Assembly (NCBI RefSeq): GCF_037975245.1
Contig: NC_092580.1
Span: forward strand, 1,287,001-1,351,000
Length of the DNA: 64,000 bases
From: Apostichopus japonicus
Lineage: Eukaryota; Echinodermata; Holothuroidea; Aspidochirotida; Stichopodidae
Direction of reading: 5' to 3'
Both the position numbers and the translations under genes were made by a program. The number at the start of each line of letters is the position of its first letter. The first letter of the stretch is position 1. This document shows positions 49,212 through 61,560 of this stretch, piece after piece. The notes under the pieces were generated by a model. That model searched no databases and was not told the origin of the DNA. It was given only the letters and a program-made list of their open reading frames with translations.

Positions 49212-52200
49212 TTGCTTTTGCCGCGATCTGGTACGGTCTCTGGAACTTTAAGTATTAGAAACGAACATAGATTTATATCAACTGCTGTCGTGGCGCGGTT
49301 GGTTGCTCTGTACCTCGAGAGCGTGACGTATTTTGGATCGCGGGCTCGAGGCCAGGTGGGGGCAGTTTGCTTTTGCCGCGATCTTGTACGGTCTCTGGGA
49401 ACTTTAAGTATTAGAAACGAACATAGATTTATATCAACTGCTGTCGTGGCACGGTTGGTTGCTCTGTACCTCGAGAGCGTGACGTATTTTGGATCGCGGG
49501 CTCGAGACCAGGTGGGGGCAGTTTGCTTTTGCCGCGATCTAATACGGTCTCTGGAACTTTAAGTATTAGAAACGAACATTGATTTATATCAACTGCTGTC
49601 GTGGCGCGGTTGGTTGCTCTGAACCTCGAGAGCGTGACGTATTTTGGATCGCGGGCTCGAGACCAGGTGGGGGCAGTTAGCTTTTTCCGCGATCTCGTAC
49701 GGTCTCTGGAACTTTAAGTATTAGAAACGAACATAGATTTATATCAACTGCTGTCTTGGCGCGGTTGGTTGCTCTGTACCTCGAGAGCGTGACGTATTTT
49801 GGATCGCGGGCTCGAGATCAGGTGGGGGCAGTTTGCTTTTGCCGCGATCTTATACGGTCTCTGGGAACTTTAAGTATTAGAAACGAACATAGATTTATAT
49901 CAACTGCTGTCGTGGCGCGGTTGGTTGCTCTGTACCTCGAGAGCGTGACGTATTTTGGATCGCGGGCTCGAGACCAGGTGGGGGCAGTTTGCTTTTGCCG
50001 CGATCTAGTACGGTCTCTGTAACTTTAAGTATTAGAAACGAACATAGATTTATATCAACTGCTGTCGTGGCGCGGTTGGTTGTGCTCTGTACCTCGAGAG
50101 CGTGACGTATTTTGGATCGCGGGCTCGAGACCAGGTGGGGGCAGTTTGCTTTTGCCGCGATCTCATACGGTCTCTGGGAACTTTAAGTATTAGAAACGAA
50201 CATAGATTTATATCAACTGCTGTCGTGGCGCGGTTGGTTGCTCTGTACCTCGAGAGCGTGACGTATTTTGGATCGCGGGCTCGAGACCAGGTGGGGGCAG
50301 TTTGCTTTTGCCGCGATCTGGTACGGTCTCTGGAACTTTAAGTATTAGAAACGAACATAGATTTATATCAACTGCTGTCGTGGCGCGGTTGGTTGCTCTG
50401 AACCTCGAGAGCGTGACGTATTTTGGATCGCGGGCTCGAGACCAGGTGGGGGCAGTTTGCTTTTGCCGCGATCTTATACGGTCTCTGGGAACTTTAAGTA
50501 TTAGAAACGAACATAGATTTATATCAACTGCTGTCGTGGCGCGGTTGGTTGCTCTGTACCTCGAGAGCGTGACGTATTTTGGATCGCGGGCTCGAGACCA
50601 GGTGGGGGCAGTTTGCTTTTGCCGCGATCTTATACGGTTTCTGGGAACTTTAAGTATTAGAAACGAACATAGATTTATATCAACTGCTGTCGTGGCGCGG
50701 TTGGTTGCTCTGTACCTCGAGAGCGTGACGTATTTTGGATCGCGGGCTCGAGACCAGGTGGGGGCAGTTTGCTTTTGCCGCGATCTTATACGGTCTCTGG
50801 GAACTTTAAGTATTAGAAACGAACATAGATTTATATCAACTGCTGTCGTGGCGCGGTTGGTTGCTCTGTACCTCGAGAGCGTGACGTATTTTGGATCGCT
50901 TGCTCGAGACCAGGTGGGGGCAGTTTGCTTTTGCCGCGATCTCATACGGTCTCTGGAACTTTAAGTATTAGAAACGAACATAGATTTATATCAACTGCTG
51001 TCGTGGCGCGGCTGGTTGCTCTGTACCTCGAGAGCGTGACGTATTTTGGATTGCGGGCTCGTGACCAGGTGGGGGAAGTTAGCTTTTTCCGCGATCTCAT
51101 ACGGTCTCTGGGAACTTTAAGTATTAGAAACGAACATAGATTTATATCAACTGCTGTCGTGGCGCGGTTGGTTGCTCTGTACCTCGAGAGCGTGACGTAT
51201 TTTGGATCGCGGGCTCGAGACCAGGTGGGGGCAGTTTGCTTTTGCCGCGATCTTATACGGTCTCTGGGAACTTTAAGTATTAGAAACGAACATAGATTTA
51301 TATCAACTGCTGTCGTGGCGCGGTTGGTTGCTCTGTACCTCGAGAGCGTGACGTATTTTGGATCGCGGGCTCGAGACCAGGTGGGGGCAGTTTGCTTTTG
51401 CCGCGATCTTATACGCTCTCTGGGAACTTTAAGTATTAGAAACGAACATAGATTTATATCAACTGCTGTCGTGGCGCGGTTGGTTGTGCTCTGTACCTCG
51501 AGAGCGTGACGTATTTTGGATCGCGGGCTCGAGACCAGGTGGGGGCAGTTTGCTTTTGCCGCGATCTCATACGGTCTCTGGAACTTTAAGTATTAGAAAC
51601 GAACATAGATTTATATCAACTGCTGTCGTGGCGCGGTTGGTTGTGCTCTATACCTCGAGAGCGTGACGTATTTTGGATCGCGGGCTCGAGACCAGGTGGG
51701 GGCAGTTTGCTTTTGCCGCGATCTCATACGGTCTCTGGAACTTTAAGTATTAGAAACGAACATAGATTTATATCAACTGCTGTCGTGGCGCGGTTGGTTG
51801 CTCTGTACCTCGAGAGCGTGACGTATTTTGGATCGCGGGCTCGAGACCAGGTGGGGGCAGTTTGCTTTTGCCGCGATCTGGTACGGTCTCTGGAACTTTA
51901 AGTATTAGAAACGAACATAGATTTATATCAACTGCTGTCGTGGCGCGGTTGGTTGCTCTGTACCTCGAGAGCGTGACGTATTTTGGATCGCGGGCTCGAG
52001 GCCAGGTGGGGGCAGTTTGCTTTTGCCGCGATCTTGTACGGTCTCTGGGAACTTTAAGTATTAGAAACGAACATAGATTTATATCAACTGCTGTCGTGGC
52101 ACGGTTGGTTGCTCTGTACCTCGAGAGCGTGACGTATTTTGGATCGCGGGCTCGAGACCAGGTGGGGGCAGTTTGCTTTTGCCGCGATCTAATACGGTCT

Positions 52201-55190
52201 CTGGAACTTTAAGTATTAGAAACGAACATTGATTTATATCAACTGCTGTCGTGGCGCGGTTGGTTGCTCTGAACCTCGAGAGCGTGACGTATTTTGGATC
52301 GCGGGCTCGAGACCAGGTGGGGGCAGTTAGCTTTTTCCGCGATCTCGTACGGTCTCTGGAACTTTAAGTATTAGAAACGAACATAGATTTATATCAACTG
52401 CTGTCGTGGCGCGGTTGGTTGCTCTGTACCTCGAGAGCGTGACGTATTTTGGATCGCGGGCTCGAGATCAGGTGGGGGCAGTTTGCTTTTGCCGCGATCT
52501 TATACGGTCTCTGGGAACTTTAAGTATTAGAAACGAACATAGATTTATATCAACTGCTGTCGTGGCGCGGTTGGTTGCTCTGTACCTCGAGAGCGTGACG
52601 TATTTTGGATCGCGGGCTCGAGGCCAGGTGGGGGCAGTTTGCTTTTGCCGCGATCTTGTACGGTCTCTGGGAACTTTAAGTATTAGAAACGAACATAGAT
52701 TTATATCAACTGCTGTCGTGGCACGGTTGGTTGCTCTGTACCTCGAGAGCGTGACGTATTTTGGATCGCGGGCTCGAGACCAGGTGGGGGCAGTTTGCTT
52801 TTGCCGCAATCTTATACGGTCTCTGGAACTTTAAGTATTAGAAACGAACATTGATTTATATCAACTGCTGTCGTGGCGCGGTTGGTTGCTCTGTACCTCG
52901 AGAGCGTGACGTATTTTGGATCGCGGGCTCGAGACCAGGTGGGGGCAGTTTGCTTTTGCCGCGATCTTATACGGTCTCTGGAACTTTAAGTATTAGAAAC
53001 GAACATAGATTTATATCAACTGCTGTCGTGGCGCGGTTGGTTGCTCTGTACCTCGAGAGCGTGACGTATTTTGGATCGCGGGCTCGAGACCAGGTGGGGG
53101 CAGTTAGCTTTTTCCGCGATCTCGTACGGTCTCTGGAACTTTAAGTATTAGAAACGAACATAGATTTATATCAACTGCTGTCTTGGCGCGGTTGGTTGCT
53201 CTGTACCTCGAGAGCGTGACGTATTTTGGATCGCGGGCTCGAGATCAGGTGGGGGCAGTTTGCTTTTGCCGCGATCTTATACGGTCTCTGGGAACTTTAA
53301 GTATTAGAAACGAACATAGATTTATATCAACTGCTGTCGTGGCGCGGTTGGTTGCTCTGTACCTCGAGAGCGTGACGTATTTTGGATCGCGGGCTCGAGA
53401 CCAGGTGGGGGCAGTTTGCTTTTGCCGCGATCTAGTACGGTCTCTGGAACTTTAAGTATTAGAAACGAACATAGATTTATATCAACTGCTGTCGTGGCGC
53501 GGTTGGTTGTGCTCTGTACCTCGAGAGCGTGACGTATTTTGGATCGCGGGCTCGAGACCAGGTGGGGGCAGTTTGCTTTTGCCGCGATCTCATACGGTCT
53601 CTGGGAACTTTAAGTATTAGAAACGAACATAGATTTATATCAACTGCTGTCGTGGCGCGGTTGGTTGCTCTGTACCTCGAGAGCGTGACGTATTTTGGAT
53701 CGCGGGCTCGAGACCAGGTGGGGGCAGTTTGCTTTTGCCGCGATCTGGTACGGTCTCTGGAACTTTAAGTATTAGAAACGAACATAGATTTATATCAACT
53801 GCTGTCGTGGCGCGGTTGGTTGCTCTGAACCTCGAGAGCGTGACGTATTTTGGATCGCGGGCTCGAGACCAGGTGGGGGCAGTTTGCTTTTGCCGCGATC
53901 TTATACGGTCTCTGGGAACTTTAAGTATTAGAAACGAACATAGATTTATATCAACTGCTGTCGTGGCGCGGTTGGTTGCTCTGTACCTCGAGAGCGTGAC
54001 GTATTTTGGATCGCGGGCTCGAGACCAGGTGGGGGCAGTTTGCTTTTGCCGCGATCTTATACGGTTTCTGGGAACTTTAAGTATTAGAAACGAACATAGA
54101 TTTATATCAACTGCTGTCGTGGCGCGGTTGGTTGCTCTGTACCTCGAGAGCGTGACGTATTTTGGATCGCGGGCTCGAGACCAGGTGGGGGCAGTTTGCT
54201 TTTGCCGCGATCTTATACGGTCTCTGGGAACTTTAAGTATTAGAAACGAACATAGATTTATATCAACTGCTGTCGTGGCGCGGTTGGTTGCTCTGTACCT
54301 CGAGAGCGTGACGTATTTTGGATCGCTTGCTCGAGACCAGGTGGGGGCAGTTTGCTTTTGCCGCGATCTCATACGGTCTCTGGGAACTTTAAGTATTAAA
54401 AACGAACATAGATTTATATCAACTGCTGTCGTGGCGCGGCTGGTTGCTCTGTACCTCGAGAGCGTGACGTATTTTGGATTGCGGGCTCGTGACCAGGTGG
54501 GGGAAGTTAGCTTTTTCCGCGATCTCATACGGTCTCTGGGAACTTTAAGTATTAGAAACGAACATAGATTTATATCAACTGCTGTCGTGGCGCGGTTGGT
54601 TGCTCTGTACCTCGAGAGCGTGACGTATTTTGGATCGCGGGCTCGAGACCACGTGGGGGCAGTTTGCTTTTGCCGCGATCTTATACGGTCTCTGGGAACT
54701 TTAAGTATTAGAAACGAACATAGATTTATATCAACTGCTGTCGTGGCGCGGTTGGTTGCTCTGTACCTCGAGAGCGTGACGTATTTTGGATCGCGGGCTC
54801 GAGACCAGGTGGGGGCAGTTTGCTTTTGCCGCGATCTTATACGCTCTCTGGGAACTTTAAGTATTAGAAACGAACATAGATTTATATCAACTGCTGTCGT
54901 GGCGCGGTTGGTTGTGCTCTGTACCTCGAGAGCGTGACGTATTTTGGATCGCGGGCTCGAGACCAGGTGGGGGCAGTTTGCTTTTGCCGCGATCTCATAC
55001 GGTCTCTGGAACTTTAAGTATTAGAAACGAACATAGATTTATATCAACTGCTGTCGTGGCGCGGTTGGTTGTGCTCTGTACCTCGAGAGCGTGACGTATT
55101 TTGGATCGCGGGCTCGAGACCAGGTGGGGGCAGTTTGCTTTTGCCGCGATCTCATACGGTCTCTGGAACTTTAAGTATTAGAAACGAACA
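49212..55190 (+). repeat. Nested higher-order duplications, 2,650 and 3,427/3,428 bp
   Basis: Offset 2,650: GCCAGGTGG after GCTCGAG (49,351 and 52,001), GGCACGGTTGG (49,451 and 52,101), GAGATCAGG (49,814 and 52,464). Offset 3,427: CTGTCTTGGC (49,751 and 53,178), CGGTTTCTG (50,635 and 54,062) and GATCGCTTGC (50,894 and 54,321). A later marker ATACGCTC (51,411 and 54,839) is offset 3,428 because one unit gained a G near 54,380. Confidence 0.9.
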
Positions 55191-58100
55191 TAGATTTATA
55201 TCAACTGATGTCGTGGCGCGGTTGGTTGCTCTGTACCTCGAGAGCGTGACGTATTTTGGATCGCGGGCTCGAGACCAGGTGGGGGCAGTTTGCTTTTGCC
55301 GCGATCTTATACGGTCTCTGGGAACTTTAAGTATTAGAAACGAACATAGATTTATATCAACTGCTGTCGTGGCGCGGTTGGTTGCTCTGTACCTCGAGAG
55401 CGTGACGTATTTTGGATCGCGGGCTCGAGACCAGGTGGGGGCAGTTTGCTTTTGCCGCGATCTCATACGGTCTCTGGGAACTTTAAGTATTAGAAACGAA
55501 CATAGATTTATATCAACTGCTGTCGTGGCGCGGTTGGTTGCTCTGTACCTCGAGAGCGTGACGTCTTTTGGATCGCGGGCTCGAGACCAGGTGGGGGCAG
55601 TTTGCTTTTGCCGCGATCTCATACGGTCTCTGGAACTTTAAGTATTAGAAACGAACATAGATTTATATCAACTGCTGTCGTGGCGCGGTTGGTTGCTCTG
55701 TACCTCGAGAGCGTGACGTATTTTGGATCGCGGGCTCGAGACCAGGTGGGGGCAGTTTGCTTTTGCCGCGATCTCATACGGCCCCTGAAACTTTAAGTAT
55801 TAGAAACGAACATAGATTTATATCAACTGCTGTCGTGGCGCGGTTGGTTGCTCTGTACCTCGAGAGCGTGACGTATTTTGGATCGCGGGCTCGAGACCAG
55901 GTGGGGGCAGTTTGCTTTTGCCGCGATCTCATACGGTCTCTGGAACTTTAAGTATTAGAAACGAACATAGATTCATATCAACTGCTGTCGTGGCGCGGTT
56001 GGTTGCCCTGTACCTCGAGAGCGTGACGTATTTTGGATCGCGGGCTCGAGACCAGGTGGGGGCAGTTTGCTTTTGCCGCGATCTGGTACGGTCTCTGGAA
56101 CTTTAAGTATTAGAAACGAACATAGATTTATATCAACTGCTGTCGTGGCGCGGTTGGTTGCTCTGTACCTCGAGAGCGTGACGTATTTTGGATCGCGGGC
56201 TCGAGACCAGGTGGGGGCAGTTTGCTTTTGCCGCGATCTTATACGGTCTCTGGAACTTTAAGTATGAGAAACGACAATAGATTTATATCAACTGCTGTCG
56301 TGGCGCGGTTGGTTGCTCTGTACCTCGAGAGCGTGACGTATTCTGGATCGCGGGCTCGAGACCAGGTGGGGGCAGTTTGCTTTTTCCGCGATCTCATACC
56401 GTCTCTGGAACTTTAAGTATTAGAAACGAACATAGATTTATATCAACTGCTGTCGTGGCGCGGTTGGTTGCTCTGTACCTCGAGAGCGTGACGTATTTTG
56501 GATCGCGGGCTCGAGACCAGGTGGGGGCAGTTTGCTTTTGCCGCGATCTCATACGGTCTCTGGGAACTTTAAGTATTAGAAACGAACATAGATTTATATC
56601 AACTGCTGTCGTGGCGCGGTTGGTTGCTCTGTACCTCGAGAGCGTGACGTATTTTGGATCGCGGGCTCGAGACCAGGTGGGGGCAGTTTGCTTTTGCCGG
56701 GATCTCATACGGTCTCTGGAACTTTAAGTATTAGAAACGAACATAGATTTATATCAACTGCTGTCGTGGCGCGGTTGGTTGCTCTGTACCTCGAGAGCGT
56801 GACGTATTTTGGATCGCGGGCTCGAGACCAGGTGGGGGCAGTTTGCTTTTGCCGGGTTCTTATACGGTCTCTGGAACTTTAAGTATTAGAAACGAACATA
56901 GATTGATATCAACTGCTGTCGTGGCGCGGTTGGTTGCTCTGTACCTCGAGAGCGTGACGTATTTTGGATCGCGGGCTCGAGACCAGGTGGGGGCAGTTTG
57001 CTTTTGCCGCGATCTTATACGGTCTCTGGAACTTTAAGTATTAGAAACGAACATTGATTTATATCAACTGCTGTCGTGGCGCGGTTGGTTGCTCTGTACC
57101 TCGAGAGCGTGACGTATTTTGGATCGCGGGCTCGAGACCAGGTGGGGGCAGTTTGCTTTTGCCGGGTTCTTATACGGTCTCTGGGAACTTTAAGTATTAG
57201 AAACGAACATAGATTTATATCAACTGCTGTCGTGGCGCGGTTGGTTGCTCTGTACCTCGAGAGCGTGACGTATTTTGGATCGCGGGCTCGAGACCAGGTG
57301 GGGGCAGTTTGCTTTTGCCGCGATCTCATACGGTCTCTGGGAACTTTAAGTATTAGAAACGAACATAGATTTATATCAACTGCTGTCGTGGCGCGGTTGG
57401 TTGCTCTGTACCTCGAGAGCGTGACGTATTTTGGATCGCGGGCTCGAGACCAGGTGGGGGCACTTTGCTTTTGCCGGGTTCTTATACGGTCTCTGGGAAC
57501 TTTAAGTATTAGAAACGAACATAGATTTATATCAACTGCTGTCGTGGCGCGGTTGGTTGCTCTGTACCTCAAGAGCGTGACGATTTTTGGATCGCGGGCT
57601 CGAGACCAGGTGGGGGCAGTTTGCTTTTGCCGCGATCTCATACGGTCTCTGGGAACTTTAAGTATTAGAAACGAACATAGATTTATATCAACTGCTGTCG
57701 TGGAGCGGTTGGTTGCTCTGTACCTCGAGAGCGTGACGTATTTTGGATCGCGGGCTCGAGACCAGGTGGGGGCAGTTTGCTTTTGCCGCGATCTTATACG
57801 GTCTCTGGGAACTTTAAGTATTAGAAACGAACATAAATTTATATCAACTGCTGTCGTGGCGCGGTTGGTTGCTCTGTACCTCGAGAGCGTGACGTATTTT
57901 GGATCGCGGGCTCGAGACCAGGTGGGGGCAGTTTGCTTTTGCCGCGATCTTACACGGTCTCTGGGAACTTTAAGTATTAGAAACGAACATAGATTTATAT
58001 CAACTGCTGTCGTGGCGCGGTTGGTTGCTCTGTACCTCGAGAGCGTGACGTATTTTGGATCGCGGGCTCGAGACCAGGTGGGGGCAGTTTGCTTTTGCCG

Positions 58101-60059
58101 CGATCTCATACGGTCTCTGGGAACTTTAAGTATTAGAAACGAACATAGATTTATATCAACTGCTGTCGTGGCGCGGTTGGTTGCTCTGTACCTCGAGAGC
58201 GTGACGTATTTTGGATCGCGGGCTCGAGACCAGGTGGGGGCAGTTTGGTTTTGCCGGGATCTCATACGGTCTCTGGAACTTTAAGTATTAGAAACGAACA
58301 TAGATTTATATCAACTGCTGTCGTGGCACGGTTGGTTGCTCTGTACCTCAAGAGCGTGACGTATTTTGGATCGCGGGCTCGAGACCAGGTGGGGGCAGTT
58401 TGCTTTTGCCGGGTTCTTATACGGTCTCTGGAACTTTAAGTATTAGAAACGAACATAGATTTATATCAACTGCTGTCGTGGCGCGGTTGGTTGCTCTGTA
58501 CCTCGAGAGCGTGACGTATTTTGGATCGCGGGCTCGAGACCAGGTGGGGGCAGTTTGCTTTTGCCGGGATCTTATACGGTCTCTGGAACTTTAAGTATTA
58601 GAAACGAACATAGATTTATATCAACTGATGTCGTAGCGCGGTTGGTTGCTCTGTACCTCGAGAGCGTGACGTATTTTGGATCGCGGGCTCGAGACCACGT
58701 GGGGGCAGTTTGCTTTTGCCGCGATCCCATACGGTCTCTGGGAACTTTAAGTATTAGAAACGAACATAGATTTATATCAACTGCTGTCGTGGCGCGGTTG
58801 GTTGCTCTGTACCTCGAGAGCGTGACGTATTTTGGATCGCGGGCTCGAGACCAGGTGGGGGCAGTTTGCTTTTGCCGCGATCTCATACGGTCTCTGAGAA
58901 CTTTAAGTATTAGAAACGAACATAGATTTATATCAACTGCTGTCGTGGCGCGGTTGGTTGCTCTGTACCTCGAGAGCGTGACGTATTTTGGATCGCGGGC
59001 TCGAGACCAGGTGGGGGCAGTTTGCTTTTGCCGGGTTTGTATACGGTCTCTGGGAACTTTAAGTATTAGAAACGAACATAGATTTATATCAACTGCTGTC
59101 GTGGCGCGGTTGGTTGCTCTGTACCTCGAGAGCGTGACGTATTTTGGATCGCGGGCTCGAGACCAGGTGGGGGCAGTTTGCTTTTGCCGGGTTCTGATAC
59201 TGTCTCTGGGAACTTGAAGTATTAGAAACGAACATAGATTTATATCAACTGCTGTCGTGGCGCGGTTGGTTACTCTGTACCTCGAGAGCGTGACGATTTT
59301 TGGATCGCGGGCTCGAGACCAGGTGGGGGCAGTTTGCTTTTGCCGCGATCTCATACGGTCTCTGGGAACTTTAAGTATTAGAAACGAACATAGATTTATA
59401 TCAACTGCTGTCGTGGCGCGGTTGGTTGCTCTGTACCTCGAGAGCGTGACGATTTTTGGATCGCGGGCTCGAGACCAGGTGGGGGCAGTTTGCTTTTGCC
59501 GCGATCTTATACGGTCTCTGGGAACTTTAAGTATTAGAAACGAACATAGATTTATATCAACTGCTGTCGTGGCGCGGTTGGTTGCTCTGTACCTCGAGAG
59601 CGTGACGAATTTTGGATCGCGGGCTCGAGACCAGGTGGGGGCAGTTTGCTTTTGCCGCGATCTTATACGGTCTCTGGGAACTTTAAGTATTAGAAACGAA
59701 CATAGATTTATATCAACTGCTGTCGTGGCGCGGTTGGTTGCTCTGTACCTCGAGAGCGTGACGTATTTTGGATCGCGGGCTCGAGACCAGGTGGGGGCAG
59801 TTTGCTTTTGCCGCGATCTGGTACGGTCTCTGGAACTTTAAGTATTAGAAACGAACATAGATTTATATCAACTGCTGTCGTGGCGCGGTTGGTTGCTCTG
59901 TACCTCGAGAGCGTGACGTATTTTGGATCGCGGGCTCGAGACCAGGTGGGGGCAGTTTGCTTTTGCCGCGATCTTATACGGTCTCTGGGAACTTTAAGTA
60001 TTAGAAACGAACATAGATTTATATCAACTGCTGTCGTGGCGCAGTTGGTTGCTCTGTAC

Positions 60060-61560
60060 CTCGAGAGCGTGACGTATTTTGGATCGCGTGCTCGAGACCA
60101 GGTGGGGGCAGTTTGCTTTTGCCGCGATCTCATACGGTCTCGGGAACTTTAAGTATTAGAAACGAACATAGATTTATATCAACTGCTGTCGTGGCGCGGT
60201 TGGTTGCTCTGTACCTCGAGAGCGTTACGTATTTTGGATCGCGTGCTCGAGACCAGGTGGGGGCAGTTTGCTTTTGCCGCGATCTCATACGGTCTCTGGG
60301 AACTTTAAGTATTAGAAACGAACCTAGATTTATATCAACTGCTGTCGTGGCGCGGTTGGTTGCTCTGTACCTCGAGAGCGTGACGTATTTTGGATCGCGT
60401 GCTCGAGACCAGGTGGGGGCAGTTTGCTTTTGCCGCGATCTCACACGGTCTCTGGGAACTTTAAGTATTAGAAACGAACCTAGATTTATATCAACTGCTG
60501 TCGTGGCGCGGTTGGTTGCTCTGTACCTCGAGAGCGTGACGAATTTTGGATCGCGGGCTCGAGACCAGGTGGGGGCAGTTTGCTTTTGCCGCGATCTTAT
60601 ACGGTCTCTGGGAACTTGAAGTATTAGAAACGAACATAGATTTATATCAACTGCTGTCGTGGCGCGGTTGGTTGCTCTGTACCTCGAGAGCGTGACGTAT
60701 TTTGGATCGCGGGCTCGAGACCAGGTGGGGGCAGTTTGCTTTTGCCGCGATCTCATACGGTCTCTGGAACTTTAAGTATTAGAAACGAACATAGATTTAT
60801 ATCAACTGCTGTCGTGGCGCGGTTGGTTGCTCTGTACCTCGAGAGCGTGACGTATTTTGGATCGCGGGCTCGAGACCAGGTGGGGGCAGTTTGCTTTTGC
60901 CGCGATCTTATACGGTCTCTGGGAACTTTAAGTATTAGAAACGAACCTAGATTTATATCAACTGCTGTCGTGGCGCGGTTGGTTGCTCTGTACCTCGAGA
61001 GCGTGACGTATTTTGGATCGCGTGCTCGAGACCAGGTGGGGGCAGTTTGCTTTTGCCGCGATCTCATACGGTCTCGGGAACTTTAAGTATTAGAAACGAA
61101 CCTAGATTTATATCAACTGCTGTCGTGGCGCGGTTGGTTGCTCTGTACCTCGAGAGCGTGACGTATTTTGGATCGCGTGCTCGAGACCAGGTGGGGGCAG
61201 TTTGCTTTTGCCGCGATCTCATACGGTCTCGGGAACTTTAAGTATTAGAAACGAACCTAGATTTATATCAACTGCTGTCGTGGCGCGGTTGGTTGCTCTG
61301 TACCTCGAAAGCGTGACGTATTTTGGATCGCGTGCTCGAGACCAGGTGGGGGCAGTTTGCTTTTGCCGCGATCTCACACGGTCTCTGGGAACTTTAAGTA
61401 TTAGAAACGAACCTAGATTTATATCAACTGCTGTCGTGGCGCGGTTGGTTGCTCTGTACCTCGAGAGCGTGACGTATTTTGGATCGCGGGCTCGAGACCA
61501 GGTGGGGGCAGTTTGCTTTTGCCGCGATCTCATACGGTCCCTGGAACTTTAAGTATTAGA
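60060..61560 (+). repeat. Local subfamily with GCGTGCTCGAG and GAACCTAGAT
   Basis: GGATCGCGTGCTCGAG and CGAACCTAG are concentrated here (for example 60,087, 60,320, 60,478, 61,099 and 61,255) and reappear at 63,197-64,000. They are rare elsewhere (one CGAACCTAG near 24,373). Confidence 0.75.
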
